Both the position numbers and the translations under genes were made by a program. From Gnetum montanum (lineage: Eukaryota > Streptophyta > Gnetopsida > Gnetales > Gnetaceae), in NCBI GenBank assembly GCA_015680685.1, contig MNCI01029685.1, positions 623,314-687,313 of the forward strand: a DNA stretch of 64,000 nucleotides, in the 5' to 3' direction. The notes below the pieces were generated by a model. The model was not told the DNA's origin, ran no database searches, and saw only the letters and a list, made by a program, of their open reading frames with translations. Within the stretch, counting starts at the first letter, position 1. Every line of letters starts with the position of its first letter. This document shows positions 34,044 through 45,574 of the stretch, in pieces.

Positions 34044-34959
34044 TGATGAGATGCGATATCGCATGCACCGCGATATCGTGGTTTGCCGTCAAATCTATAA
34101 ATTAGAGGCCACACTCCCCTCATTTTCCATCCTAGGCTAGAAGTAGGGAAACTCTGGTAGTTTGATCACTCCAGAGATAGAATATTTTCCAGGTGCCCAT
34201 AGTAGGAGTCCCCAAGTGAACAGATCTTTATTCGAGCAGCTTTGTACCTGAACGCAAGTTGTGTACGACAATAAAGACAAGCTTTGTGGATAAACCTTGC
34301 AGTGCATGGAATAGGTTTATTACATGTTATTTCTTACCTGTTATTTATTACCTACATTAGCGTGGCATGAGTATGACTTGATTACAAGCATTGACGAATG
34401 TGTACGACTAATCAAGGAATTGGCTACTCATCACGATTAGTTTCTCTTACCCTTATCTCCTAGAGTGCGGAATGAGTACAACTTGATTATGAGCATCTAC
34501 GGGTGTGTATGGCTAGTCAAGGAATTGGCTTCTCATTACATTTAGGCTAGTTAAGTGCCTCAGTACGACCACTTTGAGCATGTGCATTATGTGTGGTGAT
34601 TCCAGTAACAATTAGCGTTTGGTAGCCATAGTTGCATAGTTTAGGGTGTGTACGGTAAGTGGGAACGGATGCTGGCACTAGTTAATTTAGACTTAGGTCC
34701 TTAGTTAGAGTTAGTTAGTTTCTCAACTCTTCACCTCATAGCATAGGAGATAAAACTAGAAAAGATCATAAAAATCATATACCTCGGACTTACTTAACCA
34801 TACACCGTGACAACGACAAGTAAGTCTGGGAAGACAATGAATGATTAACCCCAAGTGTTCCATGGGGCGTTTAGGCACTTAGTCTATGGAGTTCGATAGA
34901 ATTGCATGTGCTATGCTCATTTTGTATGGTTGAGTGTAGGGGTACCTCACCACTCATCA
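34044..34959 (+). repeat. 3' LTR of element C
   Basis: TGATGAG start, CTCATCA end. Collinear with 27672-28626 but lacking part of the palindrome array. TATA box as tataaatta from 34096. Followed by accaa (34960-34964). Confidence 0.93.
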
Positions 34960-34964
34960 ACCAA

Positions 34965-37900
34965 CAATTAAATAATTGAATAGTACATACCAACAATCAA
35001 GTAACAAATTACTACTATGCCTGGCACTTATTAACAAAAAGTTAGAAAATCATACTAGAATAAAAGAGAATATAATAAAAAGTGTAAAATATTCAAGAAA
35101 TAGAAAATGTACTAATGATGGTGTAAAATAAAAATTAGAAAAGATTAATAACATGAAAATAAGATGTAAAACAAAGAATGTGCAAAATAAAAAGTTGTAA
35201 AAGTAACAAGGTGCAAAATAAAAACATGTAAAACAAAAAGATGAAAAAATGAGAAGCCACTTATATAGTTAGCATGGATGATCATCTCTCCCATGACTAA
35301 TTTGAAAAGGGGAGATCCAAAATATTGAGTTTGGTTGTCCATCTGATATGGCATTTATTGTATTAGCTACCTTATGCTTGTGGAAAGATTTGAGTTCATG
35401 TATTTTGACTAGATATTTCTTGTTTAGGCTCTTAGGTTTGTAAATCATCATGGCCCCAAAAGGAAAAGTTTTAAAAATTATATAAGGTCCTTCCCATAAT
35501 GTCTGGAACTTAGTTTGTTAAGGTGCATGTGTGGGGTTCCAGCAAAGAACCTTATCTCTTGGTTGAAATTTGACTTTCCTGATTCTAAGGTTGTGACACT
35601 TTTTATTAAATGCCTTGTGTAACTCATTAGATGATAGGGCCACTAATCAATTTTCATTTGGTAAGTTAAGATTCATTAATCTTTCTTTTTGTGCTAGACT
35701 CAAGTCAAGGTTAAGGTCACAAGTAGTGGAAAGTGTACAGAGCTTAGATTGAATAGGAAGTGTTGGTAAGTCTCTATACACCAGCTCATAAGGAGAGTAG
35801 CCTATAGGAAGTTTCAACATTGAGTAGTAGCTTCAAAGGGTATCATTGAGTTTGGTGCTATATTCTTTCCCATATTTGCTAACAATTCTTGTTAGAATTT
35901 TTGTGGTTTCCTTATTAGTAACCTTAACTTGACCATTGGCTTGGGGATGGTAGGGTGTTGTGAGTTTATGTTCAACCCCCAAGCATTGCATGAACTTCTA
36001 AAAGGTAGTGCCTATAAAGTGAGTTCCATTATTAAAAATTAATGTACATGGCATACCAAACCTATTTACAAAATTTAGTTGTACAAATCGAGAAATAGTA
36101 GAAGATGTATAGTCGGTGATGGCTGCTACTGCTACCCATTTCGTATAATAGTGAATAACGACATGATGCATGCCTTTCCATTTAACATGGGCATGATGGG
36201 ATCCATGAAGTTAATGCCCTAGATGTCGAATGGTTCTAGTGGTTGAATCCATTGTTAAGGTCCTTCTATTTGAGCAGTCATTCCATCATCTCATTGGCAC
36301 TATTCACAAGAGTAGACATATTGGTGAGCATCCTTGAAGATTGTTGGCTAATAGTACCTTGTCATCAGGATTTTAATGGTTGTGCATCTCTCAGCATAGT
36401 GGCCTGTACAAGGACCTTCATGAGCATCCTGGAGAATTCATAGTTAATCAATATCAAGGACATACCAAGGAACCAGGCCATCAGTGCACACCTTGTAGAG
36501 GTGTTCATTGATCTCCATGAAGCATTTCACTTGGTCAAGAAACTTTTGTTTCTTCTAGTGGTCCAACCCTTGTAGCATCTCCTAAGTGAGAAGATAGGTG
36601 AGAATGTCATCATACCATTTAGCCCCAACAAAGAGGATTTAGTTAGGAAACATATTAGATAATGGGCTTTCTTCCTCTTTATTGTTCCATCATAATTGAG
36701 ATAAGTGGTTAGAAACCACATTCTTGGTACCCTTTTGATCTACCATCGTAAGATCAAATTGTTATAAGATCACCAACCACCATATGATGCAAGGGCTCAC
36801 TGTTAGCTTGTTCATCAAAAAGTGGACAACACTATGGTTTGTATGGACAAACACTTTGTATCTAAGCACATAGTGCTTAAACTTCTCTAAAGAAAACACC
36901 ACTACCATCAATTCTTTTTCTATGGTAGTGTAGTTCAATTGTGCACCCACAATGCTTCAACTTGCGCAATGGATGTAGTATGGATGTTTCTTATCATCCA
37001 TCTATGTAAGCACAACTCCCAAGGCATAATTCAATGCATCCATCAAAACATGAAATGGTATGGATTAATTGGGTTCCTATAGAATTAGAGTTTCTACAAG
37101 TTTCTCCTTTAGTTACTGGAATGCTTTTTCACATTTAGTGGTCTAGACAAATGGTGCATCTTTCTTTGTTAGCTTGACCAATGGTTTTGTGATATTTGAG
37201 AAATTCTCTATGAATCACTATTAGTAACTAGTATGTCCAAGGAATGACTGAAAATCTTTACTAGTTTCTGGATGGTGGGTAATTCCTTGAATGACCCTTA
37301 TTTTTTCAAGGTCTATCTTAATTCCTACTTGTGATATTCTATGCCACAATACGATGCCTTCCTAGACCATTGGATGAATCTTTTTCCAATTGAGCCAAAG
37401 ATTTGTTTCGATGCATTGTTTTAGTACTTGCTCAAGGAGGTCTAGGGCTTACTCAAATGTAGCTCCATAGGTGGAGAAGTCATCCATGAAGACTTCCACA
37501 CCACTACCAATTTGCTATTGAAAAATGCTTAGGACCAAGTGTTAGAATGTAGCAGGGGCATTGCATAGATCAAAAGGAATATTTTGATATGCAAAAGTTC
37601 CCCAAGGACTTATGAATGTTATCTTAGCCTAGTCCTTTGGTGTGATCTAGATTTGGTTCTAACCACTATAAATGTCTAGAAAACTATAGTAGCAATACCT
37701 AGATATTGTTTCTAACACTTGAGCAAAGAATGACAATGGGAAATGGTCCTTGAATGTTACCATATTTAGTAGTTAAAAGTCAATGCAGACCTACCATTTT
37801 CCACCTTTCTTGGGCATAATAACAAGTGGACTAACCCACTCACTATCTACAATGGGATAAATAAACCCTTTCTTGAGAAGTTGTTCGATTTTTTCCTTGA

Positions 37901-38209
37901 TGATTTGCTTCAGTTTGGGGTTTAATCATCTTTGTGGCTATCTCTTGGGCTTCATGACTAGATTAATGTAGATGTGATGCTAGCATATCCTAGGAGCAAT
38001 CCTTGTGAGTTCAAGATATGACTAGGCAAAGGCTGCTAACCATTTTTCAACCACATTTAACATCTTTTTCTATTTTGGAGCAAGATTGGCATTGATTATT
38101 ACTAGCTTTCCATTTTTCAAAAACACATATTCCATGCTGGCCAGTAGAGTTTTTAGTTCAAGAGGCCCTTGCTTGAAATTTTCAAGAATTTCCAACTCTC
38201 CCTAGTAGG
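34965..38209 (-). mobile_element. Element F fragment e: pol and tail
   Basis: The largest surviving piece of the host element. From high to low coordinate on the minus strand it holds the connector before RT, RT, RNase H, integrase, the pol tail and the A/T-rich repeat block (about 35030-35260). It abuts D at 38209 with target bases gtagg (38205-38209). Continuous with fragment f (49237-52268) after removal of D. Confidence 0.88.
35280..38204 (-). pseudogene. Athila-type pol of element F (RT, RNase H, integrase)
   Basis: Read on the minus strand with many stops. RT: IEQLLKKGFIYPI (about 37855-37895), PLVIMPKKGGKW (near 37810), SPWGTFAYQN (about 37585-37615), and VEVFMDDFSTYG (about 37470-37505), whose F-M-D-D-F-S form is characteristic of Athila. 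RNase H: NYTTIEKELMVVVFSLEKF then a VHTNHSVVHFLMNK stretch (36820-36935), with the usual TDH read as TNH. Integrase: an F-D-I-stop-G-I-N-F-M-D-P segment where Trp is expected at the stop (about 36190-36225), IFNNGTHF (second catalytic Asp changed to Asn, about 36020-36045), and YHPQANGQVKVTNKE (catalytic Glu changed to Lys, about 35915-35960). The C-terminal part continues to a FWISPF tail at about 35310. Inactive but clearly the autonomous type relative of A, C and G. Confidence 0.88.
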
Positions 38210-38589
38210 TGTTGGCACATTTTGGCCATTTCATGGAATAGGTTGGCATGATAAAATTGGTTAAAAGTTTTTGGAGAAGTGGCAAAAAAGTTCAGTTTGA
38301 GAGGAAAAGGAATAAGTTAACAACAACATCCTTGTAATTTAAGAAAAAGAATATAGGAGCACCATTCCTATAGTAAGCTTATATAAATATATTATGATAC
38401 ACTGGGCTTTACGGATGAATATCCTGCTTTTCATCTCTATCAAAACTAACCAAAGTCTAGCGGGATTATGAAGGAAGTTCAATTTCTATATGCATGATTT
38501 AATCTAGAAAGCAAATCCATCTCTCTAGAATCTTACTTCATGTTTCCTACAACAACTACATGCTTCACTTCAACTACGTCGCCTTCTTA

Positions 38590-39128
38590 GACATCAACAA
38601 TTGGTTCTAGTAGGCCTTGATTTCATCTACGTACTGTCTTAGAAACCTTGAAACATTGGAAGTAGACTTCAATTCAGGCTTTTCAACACGGAAAGGTAGA
38701 AAAATAGAAAAGGGATTCTTCAGGGTTCTAGGTAGTAAACGAGCTATTGACAAGGGTTTTGTAGAAGAACTCAGTAGGCTTAGGCATGTCAGTCGCTATT
38801 TGATTTTGGCAGTGTTCAAGGGACCCAAAATATTTGGACTTGGAAGGATAAACAATATCCTCAAGTTCTGTAGCATATCTTGGTAATCTGGCCTCAACAA
38901 GTAGGAAGAAAGATACAGGTTTGTTGACCAGTTGAACATCTAAAATACCATGGAAGGATTTTGAGAGAACCATGCCCAATGAAAATATTGATCACATTTG
39001 GTGATTAAGACATAGAAAGAATATCAGAATCACAAAGAGTATGTTGTTCATGGCTAGATCCATGTGATGATTTGCTTATCTTGTCTTTGAGCAAAGCACT
39101 GGTTCTTGAGTATTTAGTGTTCAACTAG
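38590..39128 (-). pseudogene. Unidentified gene fragment in 5' LTR of D (copy 1)
   Basis: Homologue of the open 186-codon ORF at 45575-46135, interrupted here by stops; open only for 38728-38979 (83 codons). It contains the same GMVLSKSFHGILDVQLVNKP stretch and a LEHCQN motif. See the 3' LTR copy for the description. I do not recognise the protein. Confidence 0.55.
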
Positions 39129-40365
39129 GAGCTTCAACTGAACTCCAATTGCTGGGAGAGCTTTGCATGGATTAGCCAATGACGATAGAATCTGGGAGAA
39201 CTTCTCATGGGAGGCTGGATCAAAACTTCACCATACATTTTCAATATGCTCTACAATGAAACCCTATTTCTCTATACCTTGAAGCTGCTCAGGGAAGTTG
39301 AGGTCAAAACCTTAAAGTAGCAAATTGATGATCTATACCAGGTAACTCTCACGTAGCAGCAAGATCACCATTGTCTTGCAATTCTGATCTATGCTCAAGT
39401 CGACTGATCCTCATAATTTGCACAACATCAAGGGCATTTATTTGCAAGAGGTGGTGGAAGATGGAGAAATGCTGATCCTGCCATCTCACAAGCTCGATGC
39501 CATGTCCTCATCCCTCTGAATTCTATCCACGGATTATGAGGATACAAATAAATGTTACAACAATGTCATTGAAATTGAAGGTGAATGCAAGGAAGCTTTT
39601 CCCAACCTTCTTTGTTGGCATTCAAAGACATCAAAATCATAGGCACTGCTTGTTTATGGGAAGCAATGCTGAGAGCTGAGGACCCTGCTGTATGCACCCA
39701 CCAACACCGTGCTTTTATGCCAGTTGCCATCCAACTTGAAGCAGTTACGCTTCCACTTCAAGCACAAGTCAATAATAACAGATAGCGAAAAATTGGTTAT
39801 TTTTGAGCTTGTATTCCAAATGTTAAATCTAGAGCTCTTAAGTTTAGAAGGAGAATATTTGAGAGAAATACCAGTAGGACTCATATCACATATGAAGTCC
39901 TTGGTAGAGTTATCGTTGGAGGACGCTGAACAATTGGTGCAGTTGCCTGACGAACTCCATACCCTGTCGCATCTCCAGCGTATATGGATCAGTAAGATTG
40001 AATTAAGAGAACTTCCAAAGAGTATTGGACGATGTGTTTTATTGAAAGCATTAATAGTCCAATGCTGTAGGGAAGTTGTATGACTACCTTTGAGCATGGA
40101 GAACGTTCCGTTGTTTTAGGTACTAGCTCTTTTGGAGTGTGTGAGTCTGGAAGAGCTTCCAGGAAACATTGGGAGATTGACATCCCTTAAGTTTTTGTTC
40201 GTGTGGGGTTGCAAAAATCTCAAGAGGTTAGATGCAACATTTCACTCTCTCCCATCTCTAGAAATAGTAGATGAAGGATATTGGTTCAAGTTGGAGGCAA
40301 ATTGGATGGACGTGCTTACAAACATGAAGTCACTCCAATTCCTTTACATCGACGACTATTCATGA
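39129..40365 (+). pseudogene. NLR-type leucine-rich-repeat fragment in 5' LTR of D (copy 1)
   Basis: Fragment of a plant disease-resistance-type protein. From about 39405 it reads DPHNL.NIKGIYLQEVVEDGE, LPSHKLDAMSSSL, a region on KEAFPNLLCWH, then an LRR solenoid in 39790-40365: LELLSLEGEYLREIP, LVELSLEDAEQLVQLPDELH, LQRIWISKIELRELPKSIG, SLEELPGNIGRLTSLKFLFV, and a last repeat ending ..MKSLQFLYIDDYS and a stop. Spacing of about 23-24 residues per repeat and the L-P-x-x-I-G-x-L pattern are typical of NLR LRRs. No P-loop, TIR or coiled-coil region is present. Stops and frame shifts break it, so no product is expected. It is in sense with D. Confidence 0.85.
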
Positions 40366-40896
40366 CTTATTCAAAGTTGGAAAGAACTGGAAATTGCTGA
40401 TTTAAATGTGAAATGCATATACAAGTGATATTTGGTAAATGTATTTTTTAATAAAACTAAGCATTAAAGAGGTTGATGATAGACAGGAAGCAAATCATGG
40501 GTCCCAAGCATAAGAAAGATGGAGAAATATTACACATGTACATATATATTTATATATTAACAAAATATTATATGATTTAAAAAGAAAAAGAAAGTTATGG
40601 GATATTTGTGTAACGTCCTATATAAAGGGGACATTTGGCTATTATCCTTTTTATTCCTAGGGAAGTTGTAACTTCCTATGATAGTTACAACTATGATATT
40701 TGTAACTAATTTTAATTTTGATTACCATGAAAACACTTGGCAACTAAAAAGGCCACTTTTCAACTACAACTTATTTATCTCCATGGTGAGCACTTGGTGA
40801 CTGAGGGCCACTTGACAATTAAATGGGACATTTGTCAGCTGTAGCTTTTTTATCTCTCTGGTGGTTACAACCACCCAAAATTTTTGTAACTTACCT

Positions 40897-40960
40897 AACT
40901 TGTTGGGCAAGTAATCTCCTAGCTTGTTGGGCAAGTAATCTCCTAACTTGTTGGGAAATT
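40897..40960 (+). repeat. 24-bp tandem repeat in D's 5' LTR
   Basis: Unit aacttgttgggcaagtaatc plus tcct, present at 40897-40920 and 40921-40944 with a third partial copy from 40945. The 3' LTR has a variant at about 47905-47970, and E's LTR has related units on the minus strand (about 58500-58620). It lies 50-110 bases upstream of the TATA box. Confidence 0.8.
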
Positions 40961-41013
40961 TACTTGGGAGAGAAGTTAGCAAAGATATTTTGAATGTAAC
41001 TACCTTTTGAACC

Positions 41014-41023
41014 CTATAAAAAG
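41014..41023 (+). promoter_or_regulatory. TATA box of element D LTR
   Basis: ctataaaaag, followed by gcttcatgg. Conserved in the 3' LTR (48023-48032) and in E (minus strand, 58448-58454). It places the start of R about 30 bases on and defines everything before it, including the captured fragments, as U3. Confidence 0.75.
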
Positions 41024-42216
41024 GCTTCATGGGGGGTCTCACTTAACACAAGAGGTCTCATTTTTGGATCACACACTTAGGGTCACACATCATGAAAGAT
41101 TGCTTATAAGATGGCTTGCTAAAGAAAAGATTTTAGCCTCTTTGTCATAGTCCTGTGAGTTATGTTTTGATATTTTTTTAATTGTTTAGCTAGTGGTTTA
41201 GATAGTATCATCCTTGGCAAGTAATTTTGGGATTTTTAGATTGCTCTTATTGTTCTTGTTGCATAATTGAAAATTTCTATTAAAATTTTGCCATAGAAGC
41301 GCTTTTGTTTGAAAGCCTTAAGAGCATTTTAGTAGTGAATTTGGTTATTGTGCAACATATAAGAACTGCTATTGAGATTGTTGTAAGAGAGTCTCTGCTT
41401 GTAGTCATGCCGTTGAACGATTCAATAGTCAAGAGGATTCAGAAAATCTTTAGTATTTTGATGGGACCAGAATAGCTTCTTTTTATCTTTAAAGTGAATC
41501 TCCGTGGTATTTCAATCAGAAATTGTCAAGTCTTTTGAAGGTTCTATTGAATGCAATTGTTAACATCCATTATCTAGCCAAAATGGAGTCTCGTACGTGA
41601 TAGTTTACGTAGAAAGTTTTTGGTAGCATAGTAGGATTGTGTTCAAGGAATTGCTTATTTGAGCCTTGGAAGTTTGAACAATTCGTAGTTATTGAATTTG
41701 GGATAGCTTTATTGCGAAGTGTTTACTCGTATGATTTTACCTTGTTTAAATATTTGAGGTCTTAACACAAATATGCTTTCTTTCCTTTCTATTTCCATTG
41801 AATCTTGCTCTATTTCTAGTTTTCTTGTGGAACCATTTCTTTCTCTGGGGAAAATTAGAAGTAGATTCGTGGAGTTCTGCTCAAATGTTTTTACAAAATT
41901 TTATTTGTTACAAGTAGGTATTATATGGGCTGCATAGACTAGGCAATTGAGCAGAATAGGAACTCTCAACAACTCACAGTACTTGGCAAAGTTGGCTGAA
42001 TCTCTTTAAGATAAGTCATTTGTAGTTCACACACAATGCAATCATTTCATTTTTCACAACCGCACACCTCAATAGCACACACACATACTCACATTAACTA
42101 CTGAGTCTATTTGGAGGTATATGGGCCTTGGTGTTGCTAGAGACTAGCAAGCACCTAAATCCTGTTCAAGGACACTTGTTGGCGGTCGCATCCTAAACGG
42201 TCGCCAATAGTTTTTT

Positions 42217-42233
42217 TGGTGCTAGGAGGGCTG
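42217..42233 (+). promoter_or_regulatory. Candidate primer-binding site of element D
   Basis: tggtgctaggagggctg begins seven bases after the LTR end and starts with the TGG expected opposite a tRNA CCA end. Which tRNA is not clear to me. Confidence 0.5.
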
Positions 42234-42555
42234 AAAATTCAGCCTCTAAGTTCATAAGCCTTATAATTTTAGCACATCAACCATTCTTTGTTACTATAAA
42301 GGCCTAAGAAATTAGATACTATTTTCAGTTCATGACTAAAAAGATTGATAGTTTGAAAATTTAAAAGTTTCAAAAGATATTCTAGATTCTAAGACTGATT
42401 CTTCATCAGAAGAAGAATGAAAGAAAAATTTTGAATTTGGAAAAAGTAGTGGAGTGAAAACAAGAAGATCAAGATGATCACCCATTATTTTTGGTTTATC
42501 AATTTCTAAGAAAAGATCTAGAAAGTCTAAGAGTTCAACTATCTAAAGGAATAGG

Positions 42556-43682
42556 ATGGAAAATCCTTGGCAAAGAGTTACACCATTAGGATTTCAAAAT
42601 TACAATGATATTCCTAAGGTAGTTTACAAATATTTTCCTGAGCCTTTCATTCCTGGAAAGCTTATTTAGTTGAAGAATATATTCACATGTTTAAGTTAGC
42701 TTTAGGTCATGCAAATATTCAACATCAAGATCAAGCTTGTAGGTTGTTTGTATCAAATTTAAAGGATATGGCTCAGATTTGGTATTCGAACTTACCAAGT
42801 AATAGTATTACAAGTTGGGATGACATGAAGAATATTTTCTTAGCCCAGTTTGGTAATCAATTAGATCAACAACAACTATACTATGGGCTGATACACGCTA
42901 AGCAAGGAGTTAAAGAGTCAATTAGAGATTTTAACATCAAGTTTCAATGAATTTGTGGACTCTTTCAAAGACAATATAGACCATCAGAAGAAATGCTTAA
43001 GGAAACTTATCTTAAGGCTGTCAACCCCAACATTTCAATTTGGTTAAGGAGAACTCCAAACTTAACTACACTAAATGACTACTTTAGTGAAGCTATACAG
43101 TTAGAAAAATAGTTGAACTTGAATCCTAAAGAAAATATTGCAATTCAAAAAAGAGAAGAAAGAGTTATGATTCCTATGCAAGATTTTGCTCAATTTAAAG
43201 CTTTACCAAGTCCATCTCATGTTAAAATAGAGAAAGAACATGAAAGAGTAGAATCTAGAAAAGGACAATTAATGAGAGATATGTCTAACAAAATAGTGAA
43301 GCTTGAAAAAGCCTTGGCAAGAGTTAATATCAAGGAAGAAAGGAAAAATAGAAAGCATAAACATCAAGACACTAAGTTAGCAGAAGATGAGGATGAAAGT
43401 GACCTTATTATGTCCAAATTTCTTGATATTGAATCTGATAATGAGTTATCTAGTGTTCATTATGCAAGTAAATCTTCTAGTAATGGATCAGGAGATACTT
43501 CTTCTCTATCAAGTTCTGAAGAAGATATGTCTTTAGATGAAGAATGCAATAACAATGAGGAAAATGGATATAATATTCCATCTAAAAAAATACTAACTAC
43601 TTCAAGACTGATCCATCCACTAAGAGAAAGGCTTGTGAGCCAAGTAGAAGACATAAGAATAAAGGTAAAGACAATCAAGTAG
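42556..43682 (+). pseudogene. gag of element D
   Basis: Tat-lineage style gag. It starts MENPWQRVTPLGF at 42556; one frame shift near 42668 leads into the open stretch 42687-42950 with the Retrotrans_gag core: ACRLFVSNLKDMAQIWYSNL, NSITSWDDMKNIFLAQFG. A stop (TGA at 42948) is followed by a continuing similar frame and, after a TAG at 43110, a 189-codon open stretch (43113-43682) that is Lys/Glu-rich, with a Ser/Asp/Glu-rich block (about 43470-43545). No CCHC zinc knuckle is seen. The frame shifts again near 43630 into the protease ORF. Confidence 0.8.
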
Positions 43683-43756
43683 AGCAAAGCACTCCAAATC
43701 AGTCTTTTAATAAATGGATAAAGAAACCAAGCTTTATTGGTGATGGAGAGTATGAT

Positions 43757-45010
43757 TTGATTGAAAACCTTAAATATGTCAAGGCCAATATTAGCTTTTA
43801 TCAGTTGCTTCAAATAGGAGATCAGCAAAGAAAGACTTTAGAGTTCATTAAAGGTAAAAGGAGAGTTAGAGAATCAAAGTTAAGTTATGTGTCTAATAAT
43901 GATATGAAATTAAAGACCTCGTATGATAAAGGAGCTCCTCCTTTTCTTTTGACAATGAAATTAAAGGATAAATACTTACATAATTATTTGGTTGATTCTG
44001 GAGCTACGTATACTATAATGCCATTGTCTATCTGTAAGAAACTTGGTTTGATTCCTAAAAAATCAAATAAAAAGATTGTTCAAGTGGATAAAGATAGAGT
44101 GAATATTGTGGGTCAATTACCAAATGTCCTATTGGAAATTGCTTCTGAACCCCATATCAGAAGTAGAGTAACTATTCAAGTGGTAGATATACCAGATTCA
44201 CATAGTCTCTTATTGAGTAGAAGTTGGAGCAAAAATTTCTCAGGTTACATATCAACAAATTATTCTCACATGTGGCTATCTTGGAAAGGAGAACCAAATC
44301 AGATATACATGTATAGCGAACCTTTGATGATTGAAAATATTATTTCAAATGGAAAAAGTAAAATGGTTGAAAAAGGAGGTGTTGAAAACAAAATTTGTAC
44401 ACTCCAAGAAAATTATAGTTCTAAAAAAGAACAGTCAAAGAATGAGGATAAATGGGAGTTATACTTTGATGGTTCATGTAATTCAAAAGGCGCAGGAGTC
44501 AGTATAGTTATATTCAAGAATGATTCACCTAAAATTCTCAAAGTAATTCATCTATCTTTCCCTTGTACTAACAACAAGGCTGAGTATGAAGCTTTATGTA
44601 TTGGTATAAGAATAGCTCTAGACAAAAAGATCAGAGTAATCTCTATAAAAGGAGACTCAAGATTAGTTTGTAAACAAGTAAAGGGTAACTATGTAGTAAA
44701 GAGCTCATTCTTAAGGCCTTATAAGCAACTTGCTTGTAAGATGTTAGATCAGTTTCAACATTGCCAAATAGAGCATATAAACAGAGTAGAGAATCTTATA
44801 GCAGATGATTTGGCAAAGGCAGCTTCAACATTAGATATGCAAATAATAGAAAGTTACAAAGATGTAATGATTGAAGAAGAACATCAGCCATTAGTACTAG
44901 AAAATAATAGAACAATATTCATCACTTCAGAGATGGCTTATGAGAAGGTTAGAGATATGAGGATTCCTACCAGAGTAACCCTCATCATTCTCTTCCCATC
45001 TCAAGAATAG
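43757..45010 (+). CDS. Protease plus archaeal-type RNase H polyprotein of element D
   Basis: An intact 417-codon ORF, the longest in the window. Residues about 1-35: IENLKYVKANISFYQLLQI, a segment that precedes protease in Tat elements. About 65-200: aspartyl protease with YLVDSGATYTIMPLSIC (catalytic D-S-G-A) and an SLLLSRSWSKN region. About 235-355: RNase H with YFDGSCNSKGAG (first Asp), NNKAEYEAL (Glu), IKGDSRLV (Asp) and VENLIADDLAKAAS (last Asp), so all four acidic residues are present; this is the extra RNase H of Tat elements, not the one after RT. The last 60 residues share NNR.IFITSE and MRIPTRVTL with the end of E's accessory ORF. Met at 43757 is the first in frame; in life it would probably follow gag by frameshift. 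Confidence 0.88.
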   Translation: MIENLKYVKANISFYQLLQIGDQQRKTLEFIKGKRRVRESKLSYVSNNDMKLKTSYDKGAPPFLLTMKLKDKYLHNYLVDSGATYTIMPLSICKKLGLIPKKSNKKIVQVDKDRVNIVGQLPNVLLEIASEPHIRSRVTIQVVDIPDSHSLLLSRSWSKNFSGYISTNYSHMWLSWKGEPNQIYMYSEPLMIENIISNGKSKMVEKGGVENKICTLQENYSSKKEQSKNEDKWELYFDGSCNSKGAGVSIVIFKNDSPKILKVIHLSFPCTNNKAEYEALCIGIRIALDKKIRVISIKGDSRLVCKQVKGNYVVKSSFLRPYKQLACKMLDQFQHCQIEHINRVENLIADDLAKAASTLDMQIIESYKDVMIEEEHQPLVLENNRTIFITSEMAYEKVRDMRIPTRVTLIILFPSQE

Positions 45011-45205
45011 TCCATGAACAAAGGACTTGATAATGTATAGTTTGTTTGTTTTTTTAGGAATGAGGTTTTTATACCACCAAACCTTATGTTTGATGGGAAT
45101 TTTCCTCCAAAAAGACTTATCTTTTCAGCTGAAAAAATTTCAATAAAAGCTTCAAAGTATAGTTCAGTTTTAAAATGGGGCTTGCATAAATTTCTTAACA
45201 CTTTT

Positions 45206-45219
45206 AAAGGGGGCAGAAA
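45206..45219 (+). promoter_or_regulatory. Polypurine tract of element D
   Basis: aaagggggcagaaa, 14 purines with a single C, directly before TGTTGGC of the 3' LTR. E has an equivalent at 60048-60065 on the minus strand. Confidence 0.85.
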
Positions 45220-45574
45220 TGTTGGCACATTTTGGCCATTTCATGGAATAGGTTGGCATGATAAAATTGGTTAAAAATTTTTGGAGAAGTGGCAAAAAAG
45301 TTCAGTTTGAGAGGAAAAGAAATAAGTTAACAACAACATGCTTGTAATTTAAGAAAAAGAATATAGGAGCACCATTCCTATAGTAAGCTTATATAAATAT
45401 ATTATGATACACTGGGATTTATGGATGAATATCCTACTTTTAATCTCTATCACAACTAACCAAAGTCTAGCAGGATTATGAAGGAAGTTCAATTTCTATA
45501 TGCATGATTTAATTTGGAAAGCAAATCCATCTCTCTAGAGTCTTGCTTCATGTTTCCTGCAACAACTATGTGCT

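Larger units (their letters stand above)
27672..34959 (+). mobile_element. Element C: non-autonomous Athila-family element
   Basis: 7.3-kb sister of A with LTRs 27672-28626 and 34044-34959, primer site 28628-28645, gag 28768-31150, protease 31210-31848, the same truncated pol tail, about 1.7 kb of noncoding DNA, and terminal motif agtcatgggggta at 34031-34043. TSD accaa on both sides. RT, RNase H and integrase core are absent, exactly as in A. Coding parts are slightly better preserved than in A. Inserted in F. Confidence 0.93.
38210..42209 (+). repeat. 5' LTR of element D (4.0 kb)
   Basis: Collinear over its length with 45220-49231. Order: conserved terminus shared with E (38210-38250), unidentified minus-strand gene fragment (38590-39128), LRR gene fragment (39129-40365), spacer, 24-bp tandem repeats (40897-40960), TATA box (41014-41023), then about 1.2 kb of R-U5 conserved with E. 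The captured material lies in U3, upstream of the TATA box. Confidence 0.93.

Noticed and set aside
39654-40097. 147-codon minus-strand ORF opposite the LRR fragment
   Set aside because: Shadow of the plus-strand LRR coding sequence; the plus strand has the periodic LxxL..LP pattern and the minus strand does not.
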